A DNA stretch of 64,000 bases from Symbiodinium natans (lineage: Eukaryota > Sar > Dinophyceae > Suessiales > Symbiodiniaceae): positions 1 to 64,000 of the forward strand of contig CAJNDS010002517.1 of NCBI GenBank assembly GCA_905221605.1, read 5' to 3'. The notes beneath the pieces are model-generated. The model was not told the origin of the DNA. It was given only the letters and a program-made list of their open reading frames with translations, and made no database searches. Of the stretch, positions 39,522 to 50,202 are shown one piece after another. Every line of letters begins with the position of its first letter. Position 1 is the stretch's first letter. The position numbers and the translations under genes are program-made.

Positions 39522-40279
39522 GAAATTACCTTACAAGCATGCTCGGGGCGGGGGTTTAACGTTTGGGGTTTAGGGTTCGGGGCTGTTCATACAGCACCCT
39601 AAACGCACAAGGCTTAACAGGGCTTTGGAGTACTATACTTCAACACTTTTTTTTTTTGAGCTCCGGGTTCCTATTATACCTACTAATACCTAAAAAGTAT
39701 ATTCTTTGTTCCAGGGTCTTCTCCAAAGTAGGGTTAAGTCCGAACCTTTTCAAGCCCAAAGCCAGCTCCTTCCTGTGAATCCTAGGCATGGGTGCTTTTC
39801 TGAGATGCTTCTTTCGTGACCAAGAGCAGAGTTTTGGGTTTAGGGTTTTGGGTTTAGGGTTTAGGGGTTTTCTTCGTTGCCCATGTGGGCTTACGGGACA
39901 CCGCATTTTTTTGCTGGTATGGGAGGCTGCCGCTTTTTTCTTGGTAGCGTTCTTGTGAACCGCAGCCCTCTACCCTTCTGAATAGTACATCACCCTCCCC
40001 AAAGTCTAAAGCCTAAAGTACCTTGAAGACCGAATGAACCCTAAAGTTGGGGGTCATACTACCCTATACGCCCTATACTACTAGATCTCTGTTAGGTATA
40101 TGAACCCTAAACCCTTTTAGGGTTCATTTGGTCCCCCCCCCCGCCTCCCCAAAACCCAAAACCCCAAACCCCAAACCCCAAACCCCAAACCCCAAACCCC
40201 AAACCCTAAACCCTAAACCCCAAACCCTAAACCCCAAACCCTAACAAAAAGAAAAAAAAATCAGAGTTTTGGTTCCAAG

Positions 40280-40341
40280 GTTCGAAGTCGCTACTAATCC
40301 TCTGGGATGAGACATGGATCACGAGATTGTGGTGCGTATTC
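40280..40341 (+). CDS. Membrane protein, exon 3 (LWD-RLWCVF motif)
   Basis: Begins after TTCCAAG and reads SKSLLILWDETWITRLW then CVF. It ends in phase 0 before GACACC, a GA-type donor, and joins in frame to EMAGFLHG of the next exon, giving CVFEMAGFL. The 252-base intron between them has GA-AG ends and no telomere repeats. Confidence 0.6.
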
Positions 40342-40593
40342 GACACCAGGGGTTGAATTGCAATTTTTTTGATAATTCGTAGTACCCAGAATCCTTATGT
40401 AATCCTTATGAAGCCAGGAAGAATCACATTTTAGAACGCCCCCGAACCCAGCCCGGACACCAGGTGCTTTGTGGAAAGGTTGTACACTTGCTTTTAACAT
40501 AAAACACAGCATCCAAAGCGTTATCGTATGTACTTCATGCCTTAAGAAAAACAGCTAGCAAGGTTTTTTTTCATCCTTGTCGCAGCATTTTAG

Positions 40594-41375
40594 GAGATGG
40601 CAGGTTTCTTACACGGCAAAGGCGCTGGCCCTGACAAGTCTGTGTTGGTTTGCCCAGTATTCACTGGCCCGCGCTTGTTCTGGCCCACCTGGGTCTCAGC
40701 GTGCTCCTGCTTACATTGTTCTGTACGGGCTTGCCTATGTTTCCGTGGGCTGCAATCTTCGCAGCTGCTATGTTATTCCCGTGCCTGCTGCTTCTTGCTC
40801 GTGTCGTGATTCAGCACTGTCGAAGCATTGATGCGATTCAATGTCAAGTTCGTCACTTCACTGTTCAACAGTGCTCGTGTGATTGCTGTGACATCGGTCA
40901 CGTGAACGAGGACGGTAGCGCAATTGTGTGTGACCGCCTCGTCATCCTTCGTTGCATTCGTGCTTGGTTCGGCTCTGTGGCCAACTTCCAGTCCCTCGTT
41001 CGGACCCGGCTTTTGCAAGTTTTGGTATACCAGCTTGCAAATCAGGCATTCTCATATTGGCGCATCGTGCAGGCGGGAAGCCCAGTTGCATTTGCCATAT
41101 TGGACCTGCTTCACTGGGACCATCCGGACAAGCTCGCAAATGCGCTGGAGGCGACGCTTGCATCTGCAACATATCTCCTCTGTCTGCTTCCAAGTGTGTC
41201 TCTGCTTCTACTTCGCCTGGCTTTCAGAGTACGCAACCTTGGACAAAGCTGGTGGGCGCAGTGGCTGCTTTCTGCTGCGCTCGTGGCCGCAACTGCATCG
41301 TCGTTGGCACACATTTTCCAGGTTTGCTGTACCAGACTTGCTTTTGCGATAACTACGTTGCGTAAGAGTTGGTGA
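40594..41375 (+). CDS. Membrane protein, exon 4 (two frames)
   Basis: Starts after CATTTTAG with EMAGFLHGKGAGPDKS and VLVCPVFTGP. Near 40671 the similarity moves to another frame (ALVLAHLGLSVLLLTLF and on), as if one base were lost, then stays open to 41375. The long part has two adjacent membrane segments, a Cys-rich loop (CSCDCCDIGH...IVCDRLVI), then IRAWFGSVANFQSLVR and two or more further membrane segments. Either a decayed gene or a sequencing error at 40671. Confidence 0.6.
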
Positions 41376-41383
41376 TGCCAGGG

Positions 41384-41638
41384 ACAGCACTCAAGGTAGG
41401 GTCGCTGCTTTATGTGGGCTACGCCTGGGGCGAAGTCGCTCTTCGCGCGCTTTCGTCCGATAAGTTTGGGAACTGGGTGCCTGCGAACCTGGCGCTGCTC
41501 ATAGTGATGGGTACAGCCACCGCGGTTCTGTGGAGGCTCATGCCTGCGATTGAGATCTCCCAAGATCCCACGGGGGGATCAGAACCTGACTCAACCACAG
41601 CTCCACCTGTAACGAAGCTCCACGTAACGAGTCTGTGA
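41384..41638 (+). CDS. Membrane protein, C-terminal part in a third frame
   Basis: Reads TALKVGSLLYVGYAWGEV, then ANLALLIVMGTATAVLW and a polar tail ending at TGA (41638). It again needs a frame change relative to the previous part, close to 41370. Two membrane-type segments. Confidence 0.45.
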   Translation, partial: TALKVGSLLYVGYAWGEVALRALSSDKFGNWVPANLALLIVMGTATAVLWRLMPAIEISQDPTGGSEPDSTTAPPVTKLHVTSL

Positions 41639-42418
41639 GAGTTTCACAGAAAGGCGCTGATCACAGTCCTGCATTGCATAGACGCTCAACTGAGGGTTCA
41701 GTGGTCCCACACCTCGACCAGTCATCGTAGTTAGTTTAGCCTTTTGGTTCGTAAAGACGCAACCTCCATGAAGGTTCTTGAACCCCAAACCAGGCACTCA
41801 AATGAGAGGTCCAGGCAGTTAGCAGACGGCTGGACCGCGGACATGCCTTCAGCGCCCAAAACTCATCAAAACCACCTAAGACTGCGGGTTGGAGGGTTTA
41901 GGCAGGGTTTCTGGCTTCGAGGTGTGGGGATGCTCGTTTGCAGCATTTCGAATTGTGAGCTGCCACTGTCCAGGGCCGCCAAATCCGAGTTCTTTCTCCC
42001 CCAAAACCCTCAAGCCCGAATGCAAAAACACCAAAGCTCTCAACCCCAAACTCCGAATCTTCACGCCCCCCAAAGCCTAACCCTAGCCCAACCCGCAATT
42101 AATCTCAAAGCCCCCTAAACCCCCCAGAAGCCCTGAACCTTTCCCACCTTACTAAAAAACCTACTAAAAGCTAAATCTTTCCAAGCTTCAGCCCTAAACC
42201 CCAAATTCTGCACACCGCGAACCCTCACCCTGACCTCAGCCCTCACTACCCGAAACCCGAAGCGTACAATTCATCAACCCTAAATTTAAGCCCAAAACCC
42301 TTGAAACCTAAACCCTAGGAACCTAAAACCCGAAACCCAAAACCCTTGAAACCTAAAGCCCTAAACCCTAAACCGGAACTCTGAACCCTGAACCCTGAAC
42401 CCAGCCTTGAAACTTAAG
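41639..42418. other. 3' flank of membrane gene and degenerate ITS
   Basis: Mostly unique sequence to about 42060, then dispersed CCCTAAA-like heptamers (CCCTGAA, CCCGAAA, CCTAAA). No gene supported. Confidence 0.4.
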
Positions 42419-42463
42419 AAACCCAAGAAAGCCCCGCCTCCGAAGCGACCAGGGGAACCTTCT
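42419..42463 (+). CDS. Candidate exon, left part (Lys/Pro-rich)
   Basis: After CTTAAG: KKPKKAPPPKRPGEPS (first K in context KPKK). It ends at ACCAGGGGAACCTTCT, which recurs at 42564-42579 after a telomere-type array. If the array and one repeat are removed, the frame runs on into the next part. Confidence 0.55.
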
Positions 42464-42563
42464 GCACCCTAACCCCTTAAACCCTAAACCCTAAGCCCGA
42501 AACCCTAAACCCTAAGCCCTAAGCCCTAAACCCTAAACACTAAACCCTAAACCCTAAACACAC
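42464..42563. repeat. CCCTAAA array inserted in a coding island
   Basis: 100 bases of CCCTAAA, CCCTAAG and CCCGAAA units between two copies of ACCAGGGGAACCTTCT (42448-42463 and 42564-42579). Confidence 0.85.
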
Positions 42564-42564
42564 A

Positions 42565-42636
42565 CCAGGGGAACCTTCTTCGCCCGCAGCTGGCCGCGTG
42601 GCATCGCCCGGCCTCCGCTGGCGCCGGCCATCTGGC
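42565..42636 (+). CDS. Candidate exon, right part
   Basis: Reads PGEPSSPAAGRVASPGLR then WRRPSG up to GTTTTAGGGG. It shares PGEPS with the left part because of the 16-base repeat. Confidence 0.5.
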
Positions 42637-42927
42637 GTTTTAGGGGCCTTGTGGGGTTCAGGGCTTATGGGGTTTAGGGTTTAGGGTTGAGGGCTATAGG
42701 GTTTAGGGTTTAGGGTGTTAACAAAATGCTTGGTGTTTGGGGGCTTGGGGGGTTTAGAGTTTAGTCTGTTAGGTTTAAGGGGTTTAAGGGGTGGTGGACG
42801 CTCAGGGGTTTAAAGGCACCTGAAGGACCTAAAGACTTGGTTAAGGAGGCGTAAGGGCTTTTAGGCCAGAGGGTTTAGTGTTTGGGGTTTAGCCAGGTAT
42901 GCTTTGGGTTTGGGTAGGGATTATGGT

Positions 42928-43046
42928 TTTGGGTTTAGAGGGTTTAGAGGGTTTAGAGGGTTTAGAGGGTTCAGAGGGTTTAGAGGGTTTAGAGGGTTTA
43001 GAGGGTTCAGAGGGTTTAGAGGGTTTAGAGGGTTTAGAGGGTTTAT
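42928..43046. repeat. TTTAGAGGG nonamer array
   Basis: About 13 copies of a 9-base variant of the telomere repeat, GGGTTTAGA, with TTCAGAGGG variants at regular places. Confidence 0.92.
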
Positions 43047-43329
43047 GGCTTAGAGACCCTACAATAACCTCTTCTAAACCCCCGAGTCCCTGAACCAAGG
43101 AACCCGAATGCCTAAACCCCTAAACCCCCTAAGTTTCCATCATTCTAAGTGTACTTGAATGGCGCCTATCGGGCACATAAGGGATCACATGACGGTACAC
43201 AAGGGGGTATTTTTCAGTCTCTTGTAGCTGCAGCTACCCTGAGTCGGAAACGCTAAACTCTGAACCCCTACAACCCGTAACCCTGACTCGAAGCCCTAAA
43301 CCCTAGCCCTAAACCCTAGCCCTAAACCC

Positions 43330-43449
43330 TACCCCTAAACCCTAAACCCTAAACCCTAAACCCTAAACCCTAAACCCTAAACCCTAAACCCTAAACCCTA
43401 AACCCTAAACCCTAAACCCTAAACCCTAAACCCTAAACCCTAAACCCTA
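43330..43449. repeat. CCCTAAA array
   Basis: About 17 near-perfect heptamers, preceded by CCCTAG/CCCTAAA alternation. Confidence 0.96.
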
Positions 43450-43464
43450 AGCCCAGCTTTGCAG

Positions 43465-43557
43465 AGCTCTCATGAGGTTGAAGAGCGCCTTCCGCGCGCA
43501 GCGCGCTCTCAGGGGACTGCAGGCCTACCCTGTTCTTGGGATCCTGCTCAGGGGATC
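43465..43557 (+). CDS. Candidate exon
   Basis: After CTTTGCAG: ALMRLKSAFRAQRALRGL then QAYPVLGILLRG. CCCTAAA directly upstream and TTTAGGG downstream. Confidence 0.5.
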
Positions 43558-43838
43558 TTATTAGGGTTTAGGGTTTAGGGTTTAGGGTTCAGGTTTTAGG
43601 GTTTAGGGTTTACTTAAGCTGACCAAAAGCACGTCCCAAAGAAGTCCTGAAATTGAGCCATGGTTGTGCCTTATTTCGGGTTGGGGTGGGGGCCATGACA
43701 GGATCCCGCGAGCTACAAACGCAGGTTTGCCTCACCGCACAGGGGCTTTTGGGTTAAGGGAGAAGGGTTTAGGGAGAAGGGTTTAGGGTTTAGGGTTTAG
43801 GGTTTAGGGCTTGCTCAAGCTACGATTCCGCTCCCCCC

Positions 43839-43910
43839 TTGCCACCCCCTCTCCCCCCCCCCCCCCCCCCGCCTCCGCCCCCTAAAGGGCCTGCCCCCGC
43901 CCACCCCCCG
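43839..43910. repeat. Pyrimidine-rich and poly-C tract
   Basis: CCCCTCTCCC followed by a run of about 17 C and CCGCC repeats. The Pro-rich frame across it is low complexity. Confidence 0.7.
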
Positions 43911-43931
43911 CAGGTTGGATTAAGGTTGCGA

Positions 43932-44044
43932 TACCCTAAGGGTCCATGTACCACAATAGGGACTACTTGGGCCTTAAAGTACCTCCTAGAAAGGGACTTT
44001 GAGGCCCAAGTATATGATAATGAGGTACATGGACCCTTGGGGAT
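43932..44044. mobile_element. MITE-D copy 1
   Basis: Inverted ends AAGGGTCCATGTACC and GGTACATGGACCCTT, with inner GGCCTTAAAG/CTTTGAGGCC also inverted. A related half is at 57607-57668. Confidence 0.75.
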
Positions 44045-44090
44045 AGTTCATGGTCTACCAAGACTAGAACCCGAAACCCGAAACCCGAAG

Positions 44091-44171
44091 AGGCTGTCGA
44101 TGACGCAGCAGAGATGCCGTCGGAGACGCCGGTGGCCGCCGAGTTGGGGACGTCGCCCGGCCCACTCGGAT
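44091..44171 (+). CDS. Candidate exon
   Basis: 81 bases between CCCGAAG and GTTGTTCA. Reads AVDDAAEMPSETPVAAEL then GTSPGPLG. Acidic, Pro/Ala-rich. Confidence 0.55.
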
Positions 44172-44384
44172 GTTGTTCAGGGATAGGGTTTGGGGTTTTG
44201 GGGTTTTGGGGTTGGTTTTAAGGGATTTTGGGCGTCAAGCTTTTGGGACTTCTACAGGGTTCAGTCCGGGCTTAGAGTTTGGGATCGCGGTTTCCGACGA
44301 GTTCAGGTTGCTGAGGAGGGTTTAGGGTTTAGGGTTTAGGGTTTAGGGTTTAGGGTTTAGGGTTAGAATGCGCATGTGTTCCAG

Positions 44385-44450
44385 GTGGCCAAGGATGCGT
44401 GTTGGAAGTTGCGGGGGGGGACATTGGTCATCGTGATCTCAGCCAGAAGG
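44385..44450 (+). CDS. Weak candidate exon
   Basis: After GTTCCAG: VAKDACWKLRGG then TLVIVISARR. TTTAGGG upstream. Right border not clear. Confidence 0.3.
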
Positions 44451-44606
44451 ATTGGGGGAGCTTGGGTGCAGGGAGTATTAGGGAACCTTGGGTTATATAC
44501 TCCCCCTAAACCCTAAACCCTAAACCCTAAAACCCTAAACCCTAAACCCTAAACCCTATACTCCCCTTGAACCCCCCCGCCCTCCCTTAAGAACCCCATA
44601 GCCAAG

Positions 44607-44697
44607 GTAGTACGCTGATCGCCTCGAGCCCCGCGAACGGGAAGCAGAAGCAGGAGAACTCCCGAGCTCCCAGTCGCCACAAAGCGCTTCCTATCGG
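44607..44697 (+). CDS. Candidate exon, possible GA donor
   Basis: After GCCAAG: STLIASSPANGKQKQENS then RAPSRHKALPI. The MITE-B element begins at the right border (GGGATGTG), so the donor may be the GA inside it. Confidence 0.5.
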
Positions 44698-44936
44698 GAT
44701 GTGCCCCCTTTCGACTAGCAGCTCCTCTTTGGGGATTCTAGCACCCCCTCATTATGATCCCAATTAAGCCCTAAACCCTAAACCCTAAACCCTAAACCCT
44801 AAACCCTAAACCCTAAACCCTAAACCCTAAACCCTAAACCCTAAACCCTAAACCCTAAACCCTAAACCCTAAACCCTAAACCCTAAACCCTAAACCCAAG
44901 GACTGTTAGTATAAGGGCGAACATCCCAAGCTTCCT
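44696..44936. mobile_element. MITE-B copy interrupted by a telomere-type array
   Basis: Left part GGGATGTGCCCCC...GATCCCAATTAAG; right part AAGGACTGTTAGTATAAGGG...AACATCCCA. Together they match intact MITE-B copies such as 62709-62823. Between them is a CCCTAAA array. Confidence 0.8.
44769..44897. repeat. CCCTAAA array inside MITE-B
   Basis: About 18 perfect heptamers flanked by AAG on both sides (44766-44768 and 44898-44900). Confidence 0.95.
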
Positions 44937-46298
44937 GCTTAGCCTGTGGTGCCAGCCTCCAGCTCAACCCCAACCCTTGCTGAATCCACAGTGGCTATCC
45001 CATTCATGCCTTGATAGAGAGAGGAGAGAGAGAGATATATATATATATAGATATGTATGTTTTTTTATCTACCTACTAGTTGTTATGATTTGGTTATTGC
45101 TTTTGCTTTTTTTTTTTTGGGGGGGGGGGGGACCGAAGGCCATTTGTCCACTTATATGCATTGAGGTAGGGGTAGAGCGGACGGGGGGCTGTGCAGTCTG
45201 TCCAGGGACACCCTAGAAGCGTGGACAGGGCCCGTACTTCGATCTCAGAGGCTGAATGGCCCTGTCAAGCTTCTTGCTTCCGACGTCTCCAGGAGAAAAG
45301 GGTTTAGGGTTTAGGGTTTAGGGGTTTAGGGCAAGGTCCCTAAGCCTAACCACCCGAACCCGATAATTGCAGCCCGACGTCCTTAACCTTGGCTAAACCC
45401 TTAACCTAAACCCTAAACCGTAAACCGTAAACCCTAAACCCTAAACCGTAGCCCTGAACCCAGGGATCCCGTGTCTAAGCTCTCAGGGTTCCTAAACCCC
45501 AGGGCTCCCCCGCGAAACTTTCACCCTGAAGCTGTCGTAAGGAGCACTACTTGAGAAGGTTCATGCTTGTTTGTAAGGAGGGTTTAGGGTTTAGGGTTTA
45601 GGGTTTAGGGTTTAGGGCTTAGGGCTTAGGGGTTCAGGGTTTCGGGTTTCGGGTTTCGGGCACCTTACTTATTATCGCCCTACTTAGAGCTGCTTAGAAG
45701 TACCTATGAACCTCCGAGTACGCCCTCAACCTTCCAAAGGAATCCCTGTTTTTCCTGCGGTAGGAACCCCCTACAGTGTCGTAAACCTGAGCCCCTGAAA
45801 CCCGAAATTCCTGAAACCCTAAACGCCTGAAACCCTAAACCCCTGAAACCCTAAGCTCCAAACCCTAAACTCCACGCGTTAAACCCCTGAAGCCCTAAAC
45901 CCCTGAAAACCTAAATGCCTGAAACCCTAAACTCCCAACCCTAAACCCCCGAAACAAACCCTAGACTCCAAGCCCTAAATTCCAAGCCCTAAACCCCTGA
46001 ATCCCTAAACCCTTGAAACAAACCCTTAACCCCTAAAACCCTAGACTCCAAAACCCTGAAACCCTAAACCCCTGAAACCAACACTCTCAACCCCCAAACC
46101 CCTGAACCCCTGAAACCCCAAACCCCTGAAACCCAAAACCCTAAACTCCAAACCCCAAACCCCTGAAACCCTAAACCCCGGAAACCCAAAACCCTACACC
46201 CTAAACCCCAAAGCCTAAACCCTAAACTAGTTTAAGGGGGAGCATCCCAACCCTAAACCCTAAACCCCTGAAACCCTCACAAACCCTAACGCCGTCAG
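44937..46298. other. Intervening sequence
   Basis: GA and TA dinucleotide runs (45016-45050), T-run then G-run (45109-45131), TTTAGGG (45300-45330, 45580-45620), a TTTCGGG block (45635-45660), a MITE-A right end (45700-45717) and a long field of CCCTGAAA-like units (45780-46210). No gene seen. Confidence 0.45.
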
Positions 46299-46376
46299 CT
46301 CAAATGCAACGTGGACATCGAGCGGAGGCAGCAGGAGGCCATCAACCGACTGCAGGACGACTTGGGGCCAAAGGGC
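46299..46376 (+). CDS. Candidate exon, coiled-coil
   Basis: 78 bases, phase 0 at both ends, between GCCGTCAG and GTTTAGGG. Reads LKCNVDIERRQQEAINRL then QDDLGPKG. A TTTAGGG array begins exactly at the donor. Confidence 0.6.
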
Positions 46377-46426
46377 GTTTAGGGTTTAGGGTTTAGGGTT
46401 TAGGGTTTAGGGTTTAGGGTTTAGGG

Positions 46427-46600
46427 ATGTGTGTGTGTGTACATACATACATACATACATACATACATACATACATACATACATACATACATACATACAT
46501 ACATACATACATACATACATACATGCGTACATGCATGCATGCAAACATACAAACAAACAAACAAACAAACATACATACATACATATATATATATATACAC
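46427..46600. repeat. ACAT microsatellite
   Basis: About 25 ACAT units, then ACATGC/ACAA variants and TA runs. Frames reading HTYIHTYI are artefacts. Confidence 0.97.
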
Positions 46601-46717
46601 ATATCCATAGCTCGATTTGATATCTAGATCGAGATCTATATGTGTATCTATATCGATAACCATATCTATATGTATGTATGTAGGGTTTAGGGTGGGTGTG
46701 TATATGGACATGTATCT

Positions 46718-46724
46718 CTGTCTC

Positions 46725-46768
<44 letters not shown>
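46718..46768. repeat. CTGT microsatellite
   Basis: About ten CTGT units, followed by TATA/CATA runs to 46850. Confidence 0.95.
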
Positions 46769-46769
<1 letters not shown>

Positions 46770-46814
46770 ACACATATATATATATATATATCTACATACA
46801 CACACATAAATATC

Positions 46815-46847
<33 letters not shown>

Positions 46848-46859
46848 GCAGGTCTGTAT

Positions 46860-49071
46860 TTAGGGATTAGGGTCTCCGAGTGTAGGGTTTCGGGTTTAGG
46901 GTGTGGGGTTTCGGGTTTAGGGTTGAGGGTTGACCAAAAAATCAACAAAGAGAGGGTTTACAGTAGGGTTCAGGCTTATTTGGTTTAGGGTTTTGGGTTG
47001 TGGGTTTTCGTCCCTAAATGCCGTAGCTCTGGATGCTAGGACCACGGCATAAAAGTAAAACACCAGTACGTTTAGGGTTTAGGGGCAGGTTGGCTTCTCA
47101 GCCGAAAACTTTCACCAGCCCGCCCTAAACCTGACACACCGAGCTAGAGGGGTGACAGTCCGGCAGCAACCCCAAGTAATCTTAGCAGCCCCAACCCCGA
47201 CCCTAGACCCTAAATCCCCAAACCTCGCAGACGACACATCCCAACCCAAAAGCCTTCAAGCCCATTCCTCCAAGAACTCTCGTGGGCCCCTACGCTGGTT
47301 TTTTTGGGGACCTCGACCTTGTTTCTGAGGGTTTCTGGTTTAGATTTCTTTGAAACTATGGCTGTTCTATTTTGTCCCTACACAAATGGGGTTTAGGGTT
47401 TAGGGTTCAGGGTTTAGGTTTTGGGATCCAAGGAAATATTCAAGAAGCTCCCGATAGGAGAGTGTTTTTTGTCCAAGCAAAGGGCCCTCTGGTTATGTCC
47501 CCAAAAAACGGATATACACCCCCCAACTACTATACTGTAATCTTAATTCTTGAAATCTCCAAACTAACAACAAACCCTCGGGAAATCCCCCAGGCCTTTC
47601 ATTGGGAGCCCTTACATACCCCATATACACCCCTTACACCCCCTATATACCCTTATATAGCCCATGACGCCCAAGTGCCCATAAACTACCGCACGGGGCG
47701 TTAACCGTCGTGGGTTTTTTTGCAAATAAGCATTTGGCCTAGGCGGGAGCACGATTTTGAACGTGGTTTTAGTCCAAAAAAAGTGCAAGTTTCACAGGTC
47801 GTTTTGTGAAAACCATGGCAGGCGGTTTACTTTCGGTGATCGCGCGTGCCTTTTTTTCGTGTCTTGTTTTGAAGGTGGCTCGCAGGCCGAAAACGCTGCG
47901 TATGCCGATGTTTTCGTGGTTTCACGGTGCAAAAACGTGGTTTTTCGAAAAAAACCCATGTTTGTGTTTTTTTGGTGTTATTTTCGCTTGCATGCGCTGC
48001 TTCAATGCAAAATGCTGTTGCCCGCAAAGCAATCTCGTAAAAAATGGGGTAATGGGAAGCCCTATCCCTTCCCTGAATGCTTTGCGGTCCACGGTTCTTC
48101 TTGGCCGTATGTTAAGCACCAGGAAAAGGAGGGGGGCAGCAGTTCAGGGACTTTGGAAGGGATTTGTGCTGGTCGGCCTTTTGGGGGGTTTGAGGTTTAG
48201 GGTTCAGGGGTCTGAGTATAGGATTGACGAGTGTCTTCTGCCGGGCTAGAGGAAGGCAGGGCAAGCATTCAGGAGTTAAGAATGGCACTGGAAAGCTTGT
48301 TTGGCGCACGTCCGTCTGGTCACAAGCTGGTGAAGTAATGGCACGTGCTGGAAAGCAAATCTCCCATTTCGATTGATAATTTGATAAGATCTGGCGTATT
48401 TCCAAAGATCGGGATTCGGCACTCCTTTGGAGTGACTGCGCAAGGCGTTCGGGATACTTTTCTTCGAGATACTCCAAAAGTCCAAAAAGAATCAACCCCT
48501 CCTGTATTCACATGTACCAGCTTTCGGTCGCCACTTTCACCTTAAGGGAGAAAATACCTGGACTTGACAACTGTTGTGCATGCATGCGTCGCAGTTGCAC
48601 GTGGACACTCAAGAAGAACCTGACGCTATTATGACCCCCCCCAAACCCAAAGCCCCCTTTTACCCGAAAGGTGGGGGTGGCTAAGGCTCCAGGTTCAGGA
48701 ACAGAAGGAATGGGGTCAACCAACCGCAGTCAAAAGTGTGCAAAACGCACGACGGTAATTGACCCGTCGGCATAAACTAGAACCCTTTGAAGAAGACAAG
48801 GGGCCATATTAAGGGACCATGTAACTTGCCCCGTCAACCCTAAGCCCAAATCCCAAAGCCCTAAACCCTAAACCCTGAACCCTGATTTGGGAAGCCCCCC
48901 CCTCCCCCAAATATCGTCTGAATGAGGGACTCTGGGGTTCGGCAACGAGATTTGCGGCACCCTATAGAACCCCCAAAGCCACAAACTCCCAAAAACACCG
49001 CCCTAAACCCTAAACCCTATATGCCCTAAAATTAGGAAGTGCAAGACTTGGCATCGTTGGGTTTTTGCCAG
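46860..49071. other. Intervening sequence with ITS-free island
   Basis: ITS tracts thin out after 47420. The part 47700-48640 has none and is rich in T runs (TTTTTTTCGTG, GGTTTTTCG); two frames of 147 codons overlap there but neither looks coding. At 48845-49020 CCCTAAA and CCCTATA units return. No gene supported. Confidence 0.4.
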
Positions 49072-49148
49072 GAATTTCAGAAGGCTCGCTCGCTGAAGCT
49101 GCAGCGCGAGCAGCTGAAACGCCCCCCAGCTTATGTCAGAAGCGGAGG
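49072..49148 (+). CDS. Candidate exon, coiled-coil-like, GC donor
   Basis: 77 bases between TTTTTGCCAG and GCTTAGGG. Reads EFQKARSLKLQREQLKRP then PAYVRSG. A TTTAGGG array follows. Confidence 0.6.
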
Positions 49149-49246
49149 GCTTAGGGTTCAGGGTTTAGGGTTTAGGGTTTAGGGTTTAGGGTTTAGGGTT
49201 TAGGGTTTCGGGAGGTTTTTGTTTTCTCTTCCTACTTTGGGTTCAG

Positions 49247-49316
49247 GGCTGCTATGAATGAAGCACCCGCAGCCGAACCAGCAGATCCAGTACCCCGGAA
49301 CTTAGCTGCGCTCTAA
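49247..49316 (+). CDS. Candidate terminal exon
   Basis: After GGGTTCAG: AAMNEAPAAEPADPVPRN then LAAL and TAA, with the stop overlapping the first CTAAACCCC unit. It may instead splice before the stop. Confidence 0.4.
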
Positions 49317-49790
49317 ACCCCTAAAACCCTAAACCCTAAACCCCAAAAAACGGAAACCCTCTGAAACCCTCCTCTGGCTCTCGCAAGAACTGGTCACCCT
49401 TATTCAGAGGGTCTATATCCCCGAGGGTCCCCCTAATCCTTTGCTCGAGGCATGACACAGAAGCTTTTTTTGCACGCAACACACATCCGCGAACCCCATA
49501 TCCAAAATCTAAACGCTACACCTGCAGCATCCATGGTTTATACCCCCAAGGCGCCGACCCAGCCCCAAACCTAAGCCCTCCCTAACTCCTAAGCCTAAGC
49601 CCTGCTTACAGATCAACGTGAGTAGAGGTTCAAGCAGGAGGGTTTCGGGTTCAAAGGGCCCTGTGCACCGCATTCTAGCTAGAAGTTCGATCCCGATCGT
49701 GCAGCGGTACCGATGAAGATTTAAATCACTAGCTAACCTAGCCTCTGAAATCGACAGGTCGCACAAATCGAACAAAGGCGAACCCTATGC

Positions 49791-49850
49791 CCTAAACCCT
49801 AAACCCTAAACCCTAAACCCTAAACCCTAAACCCTAAACCCTAAACCCTA
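49791..49850. repeat. CCCTAAA array
   Basis: Eight heptamers just upstream of the next island. Confidence 0.95.
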
Positions 49851-49892
49851 CGATCCCTATATCCTCAACTCTACAGTCTAAACCCCGCCAAG

Positions 49893-49990
49893 GTGAGTGG
49901 CGCGCTCACAAGGCAAAGAGCTACCTCCTGGAGCTCGGTTTGGGAGGGGGCGCGACTCGCGGCCTTGGGGGGCCCTGCAAACCGCATAGG
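49893..49990 (+). CDS. Candidate exon
   Basis: 98 bases between CCGCCAAG and GTTTAGGG. Reads EWRAHKAKSYLLELGLGG then GATRGLGGPCKPH. CCCTAAA upstream and TTTAGGG at the donor. Confidence 0.55.
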
Positions 49991-50202
49991 GTTTAGGGTT
50001 TAGGGTTTAGGGTTTAGGGTTCAGGGTTTAGGGTTTAGGGCTTAGGGCTTAGGGTTTAGGGTTTAGATCCCCTAAACCCCTAGAAGAAGGGTTGGAGCCC
50101 CAAACAAGGTTTAGGGTTCAGGGTTTAGGGGTAGGGTTCAGGGTTTACTAAGATCGCAAGCTGGCGCGCTTTCAGATAAGCGGAGACGCCGTAAAAAAAC
50201 CC

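Noticed and set aside
42889-43098. Frames reading EGLEGLEG or KPSKPSKP
   Set aside because: Both are translations of the TTTAGAGGG repeat on opposite strands.
46407-46805. Frames of 60-130 codons in the ACAT/CTGT microsatellite
   Set aside because: Pure simple-repeat translations (HTYI, MYVC).
47757-48249. Two overlapping 147-codon frames
   Set aside because: They overlap in different frames, follow T-rich low-complexity DNA and show no recognisable domain.
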